NCBI RefSeq assembly: GCF_030681155.1
Contig: NZ_JAUXXE010000034.1
Location: 1 to 64,000, forward strand
Length of the DNA stretch: 64,000 bases
Direction of reading: 5' to 3'
Source: Phenylobacterium sp.
Lineage (GTDB): Bacteria > Pseudomonadota > Alphaproteobacteria > Caulobacterales > Caulobacteraceae
The position numbers and the translations under genes were made by a program. A model generated the notes under the pieces. The model ran no database searches, had not been told where the DNA came from, and saw only the letters and a list, made by a program, of their open reading frames with translations. Within the stretch, counting starts at the first letter, position 1. Every line of letters begins with the position of its first letter. This document shows positions 34,071 through 42,831 of this stretch, piece after piece.

Positions 34071-36608
34071 TTAGAAGCGGTATTGCAGCTCGACGCCGTA
34101 GGTCCGCGGCTGGATCAGGCCGCGAGTGATCGAGGTGCTGGTCTGACGCAGGTACGTCGTGCCGCCAACCGCGAGGCCCGGGTTCGGATCGGCGAACACC
34201 GCGGTCGGGTTGGTCGAGGAGGTCGAGGTGAAGCCTTCCTCGTCGGTGACGTTTTTCACGTAACCGATCAGTGAGTAACGGTCTTGGGCGTCCTTCCACA
34301 GAACCCGCAGATCGGCGGTGCCATAGGCCGGCACGGCGAAGTCGGGATTATCGAAGGGCTGATAGGTCGTCTCGTCGGTCCAGGTGTAGGTCCCCGAGAG
34401 GATCAACGAGCCCGGCGTGAAGTCGAAGGTGTAGTTGGCGTTCAGGGCGAACTTGTTTTCCGGTGACTGATAGATCTTCGAGCCGGCCAGATCCTGGAAG
34501 CGGAACAGAACGCCATTGTTGACCGCCGTGCCGCCGCTGGGACGAGCCGTCGACTTCAGGGCGCTCGGATCCGCCGGGTCGTAGAAGCAGCAACCCTTGG
34601 TGATTTCGGTGTGCAGGTAGCCGTACGAGGCGGAGATCTGCAGCGGTTGGATCGGCTGCCAGGTGGCCTCCAATTCCAGGCCGTAGGCTTCGGCGTCGAC
34701 GTTCACGAAGTTGTTCGAGGCGGCGGTGCCGGCCGCGTTCAGCTGCGACAGGTTGAGCTGCAGGCCCTCGAAGTCGTTGTAGAAGGCAGCGGCGTTCAGG
34801 ATCAGGCGACCGCCGATGGTCTTCTTCATGCCGAGTTCGTAGGCGTTGACCGCTTCTTCGTCGGCGGTCGGCTTAGCGGCCAGGGTGCCGAGCAGGAAGC
34901 CGCCCGACTTATAGCCGCGGCTGTACTTCGCATAGACCAGGGTGTCGTCGTCCGGGGTCCAGTCGAGGTTCAAGGTTCCGGTGACGGCGCTCCAGCTGTC
35001 CGAAAGGTTGCGATAGTTCTGAACGCCGGGCTTGGTCGGGTCCATGTCGCTGGAGACGTCGACCGCGGCGGCGCCAAAGGCCCCCGTCGGGTTGAACAGC
35101 ACCAAGCGTTGGGATTCGAAGCCGTCCTTCTCATCCTTCGTGTAGCGCAGGCCGGCAGTGATCGCCCACTGGTCGTTGAACTTGTAGGTGCTTTGACCGA
35201 ACACGGCCCAAGCCTTGGATTCCAGCTCTGCCTGGTTGTCGGCGAAGTTACGCGACGGGTTGGTGGCGGAGAGACCGGCTGCTGCGAGCCCAGCAACGCC
35301 AGGAGCCTGACCGTTGATCGAGCCGTAGTAGAAGCTCGGCGTCGCGAGTTGGGCTTGGAGCGGGCTGCCCAGTTGGATGCGCTGACGGTATTGCTCTTTG
35401 TATTGGTAGAGGCCGACGATCCAGTTCAGCGGGCCGTCGCTGTTCGAGGTCAGGTTGATCTCGTTCGAGTAGTACTTCTTGTGCTCGTTGAAGTCGGTCG
35501 TCTGGTCGCTGAAGACCGGCGTGTTCAAGGGACCTGACAGGTACGATGTCGTGGTGTTGGTGGCGTCATAGTCGCCGCCGGTCTGGTAGTTGTACTGCTG
35601 GAAGCCGCCGATGTACTTCAGCTCGGCCCAGCCCAGATCGTAGCTGATCGTGGTGGTGAACAGGTGGTTGCCGCGCAGTTGGCCGTAGCCGTCGCGGTTG
35701 GTCCACTGCTTGTAGGGATCGTTGACGCCGGGGTTCGGGATAGCCGCGCCGAACTGACCGTTGGGAACCAGGCCGCCGATCGGCTGGAACGGGCGGGTGG
35801 TGTCGTAGGGCGTGATCAGGTTGGCGAGACGGTCGCCGACGCCGGTGCTGTCGTCCCAGTTCGAGCGGCTGTAGCGCGCCCAGATGTTGAGGTTGTCGCC
35901 AAGCTCGGCTTCGCCCTGGATTTCGAAATAGGTGCGCTTGATCGTGCCGGCGTCGTTGCCGTCGCCCAGGTTTTTGATGAAGCCTTCGCGTTGCCAGTCT
36001 TGAGAACCGCCGATCTTGAAACGGAGGTTGTCGGCGACTGGGATCGAAACCGTGCCTTCGATCTTAGTGCGGTCGTAGTTGCCGTAGCCGGCGCGGATCT
36101 CACCGCCGAAGTCGTGCGACGGGCGCTTGGAGATGGTGTTGACGGCCCCGCCCATGGCGTTGCGGCCGTACAGCGTGCCTTGCGGGCCGCGCAGAATTTC
36201 GGTGCGCTCCACGAACAGCGAGCTCTTGAACAGTTCCGACGAGGAGGCCGAGTAGAAGCCGTCGGTGTAGGTCGCGACGCCCGGATCGTTGCCGATGTAG
36301 AAGGTGTTGCGGCCGGCGCCGCGCAGCGAGACGCGGTCGGTGCCGGAATAGTTCATGCCCGGCGTGAAGTTCACGAAATCCTGGATGTTGGTCATCCCGC
36401 GGATGTCGCGCTGTTGCGAGGTGTAGGCCGAGACGGCGACCGGTACGTCCTGCAGCGCCTGTTCGCGCTTCTCGGCGGTGACCACCAGTTCTTCGATCTG
36501 GAAGCTTTCGGTCTCTTGGGCGTAGGCCGGGGCCGAGATCGCCGAGAGCGTCAGGGCCGACGCGCTCAAGGCAAGCAGGGTCCGCAGGCGCGGAGCTTTA
36601 TTGGACAT
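34071..36608 (-). CDS. TonB-dependent receptor 1 (845 residues)
   Basis: Outer-membrane active-transport barrel. The Sec signal (MSNKAPRLRTLLALSASALTLSAISAPAYA) is followed by the TonB box ELVVTA, a plug domain (about 45-165: QALQDVPVAVSAYTSQQ, then RGPQGTLYGRNAMGGAVNTISKRP) and a 22-strand barrel ending in a terminal aromatic (ELQYRF). GGGAGGA precedes the ATG. The ligand cannot be told from the sequence; relatives take iron chelates, vitamins or sugars. It lies next to, but is separated by a terminator and promoter from, the second receptor gene. A short palindrome lies upstream. Confidence 0.93.
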   Translation of the reverse strand: MSNKAPRLRTLLALSASALTLSAISAPAYAQETESFQIEELVVTAEKREQALQDVPVAVSAYTSQQRDIRGMTNIQDFVNFTPGMNYSGTDRVSLRGAGRNTFYIGNDPGVATYTDGFYSASSSELFKSSLFVERTEILRGPQGTLYGRNAMGGAVNTISKRPSHDFGGEIRAGYGNYDRTKIEGTVSIPVADNLRFKIGGSQDWQREGFIKNLGDGNDAGTIKRTYFEIQGEAELGDNLNIWARYSRSNWDDSTGVGDRLANLITPYDTTRPFQPIGGLVPNGQFGAAIPNPGVNDPYKQWTNRDGYGQLRGNHLFTTTISYDLGWAELKYIGGFQQYNYQTGGDYDATNTTTSYLSGPLNTPVFSDQTTDFNEHKKYYSNEINLTSNSDGPLNWIVGLYQYKEQYRQRIQLGSPLQAQLATPSFYYGSINGQAPGVAGLAAAGLSATNPSRNFADNQAELESKAWAVFGQSTYKFNDQWAITAGLRYTKDEKDGFESQRLVLFNPTGAFGAAAVDVSSDMDPTKPGVQNYRNLSDSWSAVTGTLNLDWTPDDDTLVYAKYSRGYKSGGFLLGTLAAKPTADEEAVNAYELGMKKTIGGRLILNAAAFYNDFEGLQLNLSQLNAAGTAASNNFVNVDAEAYGLELEATWQPIQPLQISASYGYLHTEITKGCCFYDPADPSALKSTARPSGGTAVNNGVLFRFQDLAGSKIYQSPENKFALNANYTFDFTPGSLILSGTYTWTDETTYQPFDNPDFAVPAYGTADLRVLWKDAQDRYSLIGYVKNVTDEEGFTSTSSTNPTAVFADPNPGLAVGGTTYLRQTSTSITRGLIQPRTYGVELQYRF

Positions 36609-36753
36609 CAGTATCCTCCCAGGGCGGCGGGGCTGGAGCACCCTCTGAATCCGCCCGCGTGATGCGTATGCAGTGTGATGGTCCGGCGCGGGGAGGCGCC
36701 GGCTGGAGCGGACCCTCGGGCCCACTCTCGGCGGCGTCAATATTAAGGCTGAT

Positions 36754-36772
36754 AACTGATCATGATTCAGTT
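36754..36772. promoter_or_regulatory. Candidate operator upstream of TonB receptor 1
   Basis: AACTGA-TCATGAT-TCAGTT, a six-base inverted repeat with a seven-base spacer, sits 146 bases upstream of the receptor start in an AT-rich stretch. It is a possible binding site for a transcriptional regulator; none is encoded nearby. Confidence 0.4.
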
Positions 36773-36945
36773 GAGCTTCCAGCGTTCTGTGGCGGAAATA
36801 CCGCGCTTTCAAATCGCATGTACAAAACTGACCGTCGTTCTTTGACGTAACGGTGAATCAAACGGAAACAGGAATTGCGTGCGGGCTCTAAGCGAAGCGC
36901 CCCGTACCCATCCTACAAATCGGCTTGGGGGCCGTCATCGGCGCA

Positions 36946-36977
36946 AAGAAAAACCGCCGCCCCGAGGGGCGGCGGCA
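36946..36977 (-). terminator. Terminator of TonB-dependent receptor gene 2
   Basis: Minus strand: GCCGCCGCCCC-TC-GGGGCGGCGG hairpin followed by TTTTTCTTT, 30 bases past the stop codon of the receptor gene. Confidence 0.85.
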
Positions 36978-37006
36978 AAGGTTGTTTGGCTGAGATGGTG
37001 AGGTGA

Positions 37007-39841
37007 TCAGAACCGCTTTTGGAGCGAGACGCCGTAGGTCCGTGGTTCGGTGTAGAAGGCGTTCCGGAACAGTCCGGAAGAGTCGTCGGTCAGGTAAAAG
37101 TCGGTGATGGCTTCCTCGTCGGTTGCATTTTTGACGAAAGCGCCAATTTCCCAACCGGAGTCCGGATTGGCGATGGTGAGCGTCAGATTGACGTTCTGCC
37201 AGCCATCGATCTTGTCGGTCTCGGCGTTGTAGATCCGAGCATAGGTGTCGGTCTGCTTGTAGTAGTCGCCGCGCAGCGTGGCCGACCAGTTGTTGCCGAA
37301 CTCGATCGTGTACTGGGCGCCCAGCGAGATCGTCCAATGCGGGGCGTTCGGCAGTTCCCGGCCATCCAGGCTGACCGGCACGCCGTCGCTGACGAGGCCG
37401 CCGAAGGCGTTGGTCCCGACCGCAAGCGCGCCGCCGCCGATATTCGTGCCCGCGCCGGCTGTCGAGGCCGGGGTGCAGGCGCTGAGCAGGGCGAACGGAT
37501 TGCCAATCGCGTTCGAGATGCTCAGGGCGGTCTGGGCCGCGACCATGTCGATCACGCAGTTGGACGCCGCGCTCGACTTGATCACCACCAGGTTCGGATT
37601 GCTCTGGGTGCGATTGAAGGTGTCGATGGATTGGCCGCTGCTGATCTCGGTGTCGAGCCAGCCGATAGCGGCGTTCAGGCGCAGGCCTTGCAGTGGTTGC
37701 CAGACCGACTCCAACTCCACGCCCTTGATCTTGGCGTCGATGTTTTCGTTGGTGGAGGCGCGGTTGATGATCTTGGAGACCTGGTAGCCCTTGTAGTCAT
37801 AGTGGAAGGCCGTGGCGTTCAAGGTCATGGTGCCGTTGAGTATGGTGTTCTTCGCGCCGATCTCGATGGCGTTCACGAACTCCGGATCGAAGGTCGCCGG
37901 GCCGCAGATGACGCCGCCGCCGCCGCTGCAGGGCGAGTTCAGACCCCCGGCCTTATAGCCGCGCGAATAGAAGGCGTAGAGCAAGGTGTCGTCGGTGAAG
38001 CCCAAGTCAGGCTTCCAGTCGAAGCCGAAGCGGCCAGTGGTTTCCTTGAACTGGACCTTCAGGATGTCCGGAGTGCCGGGCAGCGGGCCGCCGGGGCCGA
38101 TGCCGGGCACGCCGAGCGCAACCTGGTGGTTTTCGACTTCCTTCTTGTCGTCGGTGTAGCGGAGCCCGAGGGTCCACTTGAAGGTGTCGTTCATCTGCCA
38201 GTAAAGCTCGCCGAAGAAGGCGTGTGAGGCGAGATCGTAGGGGCCGTAGGAGTCATAGTAGTTGCGGCCGCTGCGATCGGGATCGCTGTTCGGGTCGACG
38301 GTGATGCAAGGCGCAGCGCCGACGCAGTTGGGGTTGCCCGTCGCGAGCAGGTTGTTGATCTGGTAGTAGCCGGTCCCCGTGTTGAACATCACGTAGTAGT
38401 CGCCGGTCGCTTGGTACCGCAGCATGTTGGCGCCGAGGTTGAAGTTGAACGGCCCGTCATAGGCCGACTGCAACCGCAGTTCATGATTCCACTGCGTCGT
38501 TTCAGCCGAGGAGATGTCGCTGGTCGTGAAGCGGTTGTAGGGCGAGTTCTGCGGGTCGTTGATCACGCCGCCGGGGAACAGGCTGGCGTAGAGCGCGCCA
38601 TAGCCGGGTACGGCGGCGAAGGCGTTCACAGGGTTCGGCGAGCTGTTGAACGCGTTGCTGGGGACGTAGCGGTTGTAGTCCTGGCGCGTGAACAGGTCGA
38701 AGTCGGTGTAGGCCACCAACCAGTTCAACCGCAGATTCTCGGTCAGGTCCCAGTCGACGTTGAACTGGTAGATGTCGGTCTTGGACCGGTAGATCGGATC
38801 GAAGGTCGACTCGATGTCGCGGACGTCTTGCGTCTGCATCTTGCCCGCGTAGGCGTCGCCGGTCTGGAAGCCGCCCAAGGCGCCGAACAGGCCCCCCAGC
38901 GTGCCCTGCGAGTTGACCGTCCCCAGGACGTTTGGCGAGTAGAGCGAGGTGGCTTGGCAGCCCTGGCTGAAGAGGCCGCGCTGGATCTGTCCGATCAGGC
39001 CGCCGGCGGCGGTGGAATATCCCAGCCCGCCGATGTTGGCCGGTCCGGTGTCCTTGGTGCAGAACTGCTTGCCGATCCGGGAGCGATTGTCCTCTTCATT
39101 GAAGTGATCGATCAGGAAGTAGGCGTGGAACTCTTCGGTCGGCTGGAAGCTCAGGGTCGCGCGCAGACCGTATAGGTCCCGGTCGTCCGCATCGTGGCCG
39201 GTGACAAGATTGGTCCCGAAGCCGTCACGCTTAAGATAGGTCCCCGCCAGACGCAGGGCGAAGGTGTCGTTGAGCGGAAGGTTCACCATCCCGCGTAGCT
39301 TGCGGGTGCTGAAGTTGCCGATTTCGCCGCGGATCAAGGCTTCGAACTCGTCCGTCGGCTTGGCGGTGATCAGGTTGACCACGCCGCCGGTGGCGTTGCG
39401 TCCGTACAGCGTGCCCTGAGGGCCGCGCAGCACTTCGACCCGCTCCATGTCGTAGAACTCGGTCTCGAACAGATTGTTCGAAATCAGCGGGGCGTTGTTC
39501 AGGTGGATGCCGGTGCCGGCGTCACCGGAGCCCGCGACCAGCTTGGAGCCGATGCCCCGGATCTGGAAGTTGTAGCCGGTGAAGTTACCCTTGGAGAAGT
39601 TCACGTTGGGGACGGCGAGGACCAGGTTGGGGCCGCCGTCGATCTTGCCCTTCTGAAGGGCTTCCTGGTCGAACGCAGAAACGGCGATCGGGACGTCTTG
39701 CAACGCCTCTTCTCGCTTTTGCGCGGTGACGACCAATTCCTGGATAACGTTCTGGGCCAAGGCAGGCGACGCCACTGTACTCATTGCCGCCGCAGACGCG
39801 CCCACGATCAGTAGGCTCCGCAAGTGCAGAGTATTCAACAT
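37007..39841 (-). CDS. TonB-dependent receptor 2 (944 residues)
   Basis: Signal peptide MLNTLHLRSLLIVGASAAAM...SPALA, TonB box ELVVTA, plug with QDVPIAVSAFDQEAL and RGPQGTLYGRNATGGVVNLI, then a long barrel with large loops and a final aromatic (SLQKRF). The strong SD GGGAGGAA lies upstream of the ATG. Several Cys lie in the loops (for example FCTKDTGP, SPCSGGGGVICG, CVGAAPC), which could make disulfides. The ligand is unknown. Receptor 1 lies downstream on the same strand, but the intervening terminator makes them separate units. Both belong to the large TBDR set typical of oligotrophic Caulobacterales. Confidence 0.93.
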   Translation of the reverse strand: MLNTLHLRSLLIVGASAAAMSTVASPALAQNVIQELVVTAQKREEALQDVPIAVSAFDQEALQKGKIDGGPNLVLAVPNVNFSKGNFTGYNFQIRGIGSKLVAGSGDAGTGIHLNNAPLISNNLFETEFYDMERVEVLRGPQGTLYGRNATGGVVNLITAKPTDEFEALIRGEIGNFSTRKLRGMVNLPLNDTFALRLAGTYLKRDGFGTNLVTGHDADDRDLYGLRATLSFQPTEEFHAYFLIDHFNEEDNRSRIGKQFCTKDTGPANIGGLGYSTAAGGLIGQIQRGLFSQGCQATSLYSPNVLGTVNSQGTLGGLFGALGGFQTGDAYAGKMQTQDVRDIESTFDPIYRSKTDIYQFNVDWDLTENLRLNWLVAYTDFDLFTRQDYNRYVPSNAFNSSPNPVNAFAAVPGYGALYASLFPGGVINDPQNSPYNRFTTSDISSAETTQWNHELRLQSAYDGPFNFNLGANMLRYQATGDYYVMFNTGTGYYQINNLLATGNPNCVGAAPCITVDPNSDPDRSGRNYYDSYGPYDLASHAFFGELYWQMNDTFKWTLGLRYTDDKKEVENHQVALGVPGIGPGGPLPGTPDILKVQFKETTGRFGFDWKPDLGFTDDTLLYAFYSRGYKAGGLNSPCSGGGGVICGPATFDPEFVNAIEIGAKNTILNGTMTLNATAFHYDYKGYQVSKIINRASTNENIDAKIKGVELESVWQPLQGLRLNAAIGWLDTEISSGQSIDTFNRTQSNPNLVVIKSSAASNCVIDMVAAQTALSISNAIGNPFALLSACTPASTAGAGTNIGGGALAVGTNAFGGLVSDGVPVSLDGRELPNAPHWTISLGAQYTIEFGNNWSATLRGDYYKQTDTYARIYNAETDKIDGWQNVNLTLTIANPDSGWEIGAFVKNATDEEAITDFYLTDDSSGLFRNAFYTEPRTYGVSLQKRF

Positions 39842-39994
39842 TCCAGATTCCTCCCAGTACGTCCGAGGCTCTCTACATATCGGCCCGGTACGTCGCATCG
39901 CCGCGCAAGGTTTAATCAAGGGGCTGGCGACCATTCCCCCGACAATGCCAAAGCTCGCGCTCAGTTCTGGAGTCTGTCAACGTGACGCAGATAA

Positions 39995-40009
39995 GTTATC
40001 AACGATAAC
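39995..40009. promoter_or_regulatory. Candidate operator between TBDR 2 and queC
   Basis: GTTATC-AAC-GATAAC, a perfect six-base inverted repeat with a three-base spacer, in the 400-base divergent region (39842-40241). It is 154 bases from the receptor start and 233 from queC. The rest of this region is AT-rich, with a hairpin (TGCGAC/GTCGCA, 40127-40154); no preQ1 riboswitch was recognised. Confidence 0.45.
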
Positions 40010-40241
40010 GTCTAAACTTCCATGGGGATGTTGCTCAAATACCAATGTTTCGAAAACTGACAATTTTTGGTAGCGCGCTCGGTCACGAAGGTTCGAAAGC
40101 TCATCAACTGATGACTTTTGTAATGCTGCGACTGCGAACACTTGCTGCGTCGCAAATGTTAGATGATGCGGTATGGGGAGGGGCGCGAAGTCTCGCCGCA
40201 CTGGGCTTTCGGTTTGGCGCTGGCGCGCGCATATGGGGCCG

Positions 40242-40973
40242 ATGAGCGAAGTCATCCCTCAAACCCGCGCCTTGGTGTTGTTCTCAGGCGGCCAGGATTC
40301 CAGCGTCTGCCTCGCCTGGGCCCTGGCCCGACATGGTCATGTCGAGACCGTTGGCTTTGACTATGGCCAGCGACACTCTGTGGAAATGGAACAGCGTTCT
40401 GTGGTTTTGGGCGCGATCCGCGCGCGTTTCCCGCAGTGGGCCGACCGGCTGGGCGAGGATCATGTTCTCGACCTGCGTGGTTTCGGCGCCGTCGGCGAGA
40501 CCGCGATGACCGAAGAGCGGGCGTTCGAGGTCACCGAAAAGGGCCTTCCCAACACCTTCGTGCCAGGCCGAAATCTCGTCTTCCTGACCTACGCCGCCGC
40601 CTTGGCCGATCGACGCAAATTGCAGTTTCTAGTGGGCGGGATGTGCGAGACCGACTTCTCGGGCTATCCGGACTGCCGCCGCGACACGCTTGAGGCGCTT
40701 GAAAAGGCGCTGAACATGGGCATGGCGCAGGATTTCGTGGTCGAGACGCCGTTGATGTGGCTCACCAAGGCCCAGACCTGGGGTCTGGCCCAAGATCTGG
40801 GCGGCGAGGAGCTGGTCCAGCTGATCCTGGAAGACAGCCATACGTGTTATCGGGGCGCGCGCGGTGATCGCCACGATTGGGGCCATGGCTGCGGGGATTG
40901 CCCCGCCTGCGACCTGCGGGCCAAGGGGTGGCGCGAGTGGGTGGCGGCCGGCCGGCCGGGGATCGGCGCATGA
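40242..40973 (+). CDS. queC: 7-cyano-7-deazaguanine synthase
   Basis: A 243-residue enzyme that makes preQ0 from 7-carboxy-7-deazaguanine, ATP and ammonia, in queuosine synthesis. The PP-loop is [13 protein letters not shown]. The C-terminal zinc site is CYRG...[14 protein letters not shown], giving four Cys. Other landmarks are [19 protein letters not shown] and [11 protein letters not shown]. The start at [11 protein letters not shown] was chosen; ATG 40233 is nine bases upstream in frame. The TGA overlaps the start of queE (ATGA), so the two are coupled. Confidence 0.95.
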   Translation: MSEVIPQTRALVLFSGGQDSSVCLAWALARHGHVETVGFDYGQRHSVEMEQRSVVLGAIRARFPQWADRLGEDHVLDLRGFGAVGETAMTEERAFEVTEKGLPNTFVPGRNLVFLTYAAALADRRKLQFLVGGMCETDFSGYPDCRRDTLEALEKALNMGMAQDFVVETPLMWLTKAQTWGLAQDLGGEELVQLILEDSHTCYRGARGDRHDWGHGCGDCPACDLRAKGWREWVAAGRPGIGA

Positions 40974-41602
40974 GCTACGCCGTCAAAGAGATATTCCTGA
41001 CGCTTCAGGGCGAGGGCGGCCAGGCGGGCCAGCCGGCGGTCTTCTGCCGGTTTGCGGGATGCAACCTCTGGTCGGGCCGCGAGGAAGATCGCGCCGCCGC
41101 GGTCTGCACATTCTGCGACACCGACTTTGTCGGCATGGACGGCGAGGGCGGCGGGCGTTTCGCGACCGCCGACCTCTTGGCGCAGGCGGTGGAAGCGGCC
41201 TGGATCGGCGGGCCGGACAACCGATTGGTCGTCTGCACCGGCGGCGATCCTTTGCTGCAACTGGATCCAGTGCTGATCGAGGCCCTGCATGCGCGCGGCT
41301 TCCGGATCGCCATGGAGACAAATGGCACCTTGAAGGCGCCGCCCGGCATCGATTGGATCTGCGTCAGCCCCAAAGCCCAGGCCCAGGTCGTGCAGACCAG
41401 CGGCCAGGAGTTGAAGCTGGTTTTCCCTCAGGTCGGGGTCGATCCGGCCAGTTTCGAGCACCTCGAATTCGAGCGCTTCCTGCTGCAGCCGATGGATGGC
41501 CCGGCGCGTGTCGAAAACACGCAGGCGGCGATCGCCTATTGCCTCGCGCACCCTCGGTGGCGTTTAAGCGTCCAAACTCACAAGTACCTCGGCATTCCGT
41601 AG
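40970..41602 (+). CDS. queE: 7-carboxy-7-deazaguanine synthase (radical SAM)
   Basis: A 210-residue radical-SAM enzyme that rearranges 6-carboxytetrahydropterin to 7-carboxy-7-deazaguanine. It is of the atypical type: the cluster Cys are spaced C-x14-C-x2-C (C of GCNLW, then CTFC), as in Burkholderia QueE, instead of C-x3-C-x2-[18 protein letters not shown] starts the family core. [11 protein letters not shown] is the SAM-glycine segment, and METNGT follows. It overlaps queC by four bases and precedes queD by 37 bases. Confidence 0.95.
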   Translation: MSYAVKEIFLTLQGEGGQAGQPAVFCRFAGCNLWSGREEDRAAAVCTFCDTDFVGMDGEGGGRFATADLLAQAVEAAWIGGPDNRLVVCTGGDPLLQLDPVLIEALHARGFRIAMETNGTLKAPPGIDWICVSPKAQAQVVQTSGQELKLVFPQVGVDPASFEHLEFERFLLQPMDGPARVENTQAAIAYCLAHPRWRLSVQTHKYLGIP

Positions 41603-41639
41603 ACCGCTTCCGGTCTGCGAACGCCCCAAGACCTGCGCA

Positions 41640-42014
41640 ATGACCCAACCTGTTTTTGAAATTACCAAGGCCGCCACGTTCGATGCGGCGCACTACTTCG
41701 CCGATGGGCCGGAGCACCGGCCCTATGCCAATCTGCATGGCCATTCGTTCAAGGTCGAAGCGACTGTGCGCGGCGTCCAGCAGGAGCCTGTCGGCTGGGT
41801 GGCCGACCTGGCCGATCTCGACGCCGAACTGAAGGCGGTCGCCGCGCAACTCGATCATGGCCTGCTGAATGAAAAGCCGGGACTGGAGCGTCCAACGCTC
41901 GAGCACCTATGCCTCTACTTCGCCGAACGGCTGAAGGTACGCTTCCCAGGCCTTTCGCGAATTGTCGTGTCGCGACCGACCATCAGCGAAAGCTGCGCCC
42001 TCAACGTCGCCTAG
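41640..42014 (+). CDS. queD: 6-carboxytetrahydropterin synthase (QueD), catalytic Cys not conserved
   Basis: A 124-residue member of the PTPS/QueD family that makes 6-carboxytetrahydropterin from dihydroneopterin triphosphate. The zinc His residues are FDAAHYF and LHGHSF; the catalytic Asp/His pair is LDHGLLN, and the pterin Glu is in ISESC. The catalytic Cys four residues before HGH in E. coli QueD is Tyr here (PYANLHGH). Its gene position behind queC-queE makes the pathway role likely nonetheless. Its stop codon shares bases (CTAG) with the convergent lipoprotein gene. queF is not in the window. Confidence 0.9.
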   Translation: MTQPVFEITKAATFDAAHYFADGPEHRPYANLHGHSFKVEATVRGVQQEPVGWVADLADLDAELKAVAAQLDHGLLNEKPGLERPTLEHLCLYFAERLKVRFPGLSRIVVSRPTISESCALNVA

Positions 42015-42226
42015 CGGCGCCTTTCGTCCTTCTCGTCATCCCCGTCCGGGATGACCGCGCCGGCGGCCATGCCGACGCCCTTGGCGGTGACGCCTACGGC
42101 CGCTCCGGTGACGCCGACAGCGACGCCCGCCACCGTGCCGACCGCCGCCGCTGCAAGGCAGCCGCTCAGGGGCGCAGCCAGTAGTCCGAGCAGGCACAGC
42201 CGACGGGCGAGGCGGGGAATGTTCAT
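42011..42226 (-). CDS. Small glycine-zipper lipoprotein, 71 residues
   Basis: MNIPRLARRLCLLGLLAAPLSGC is a lipoprotein signal with lipobox LSGC. The mature part is a run of AVG(T/V) repeats (AAVGTVAGVAVGVTGAAVGV) typical of glycine-zipper membrane helices, then a charged tail. It may oligomerise in the envelope. GGAG precedes the ATG. Function unknown. Confidence 0.65.
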   Translation of the reverse strand: MNIPRLARRLCLLGLLAAPLSGCLAAAAVGTVAGVAVGVTGAAVGVTAKGVGMAAGAVIPDGDDEKDERRR

Positions 42227-42285
42227 GGCGAACTCCAGAGGAGCCACCGCCGTAATCGACAAACGTCGCTAAATGGTGGCCGCGA

Positions 42286-42795
42286 TCACGTCTTGAGCGG
42301 GCGCACCGTCGGGCCGTCGGCGGCGCGCCGCCAGGGGCCAGGATGTTCCGGATCGTTTTTGCGGCGCCGGTCGGGCCCGAAATAATCGTCCGTTCGGATG
42401 AACGGGCGCGGGTGGTCGATGATCTGCTGCAGCCTTCCGATCACACCGCGCGCGGTGATCGGCTTGGCCATGAACTCATTGACCCCGACGTCCCGGGCTT
42501 CGTGAATCCGCCGCAGGGTGGAATGGCCGGTGATCATCAGGACCGGTACCATCGGATTGGGGCTGTCGGGCGAGTTGCGAAGCAGCCGCACGAAGTCGAT
42601 GCCGTCGAGCGGCTCCATCGCCAGGTCGGTCAGCACGATGTCGATATTGTGGGCCCGCATGACCTGTAGGCCCTCGGCCCCGTCGCTGGCCTCGTAGATT
42701 TGCTGGATGCCGATGGCGCGCAGGATCTCGGTCAACAAGACCCGCGTGTGTCGGATGTCGTCGACGATCAGGATCTTCAGGAGGTCTAGGCGCAC
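42286..42795 (-). CDS. Single-domain response regulator with basic tail
   Basis: A 169-residue CheY-like REC protein: acidic pair LIVDDI, phospho-acceptor Asp in IVLTDLAME, Thr in LMITGHS, Lys in FMAKPIT. After the receiver there is a conserved alphaproteobacterial tail, PFIRTDDYFGPDRRRK, of unknown role but seen in regulators related to stalk/chemotaxis signalling. Start codon GTG. No kinase is adjacent; it is not linked to aroC by an evident operon beyond the 36-base spacing. Confidence 0.88.
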   Translation of the reverse strand: MRLDLLKILIVDDIRHTRVLLTEILRAIGIQQIYEASDGAEGLQVMRAHNIDIVLTDLAMEPLDGIDFVRLLRNSPDSPNPMVPVLMITGHSTLRRIHEARDVGVNEFMAKPITARGVIGRLQQIIDHPRPFIRTDDYFGPDRRRKNDPEHPGPWRRAADGPTVRPLKT

Positions 42796-42831
42796 GGTCG
42801 CTGGCTTTTCGTTGTCAGGATCGCGGCGGCT

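Noticed and set aside
39990..40241. preQ1 riboswitch upstream of queC
   Set aside because: No preQ1-I or preQ1-II consensus stem and A-rich tail could be recognised; only a plain hairpin is present.
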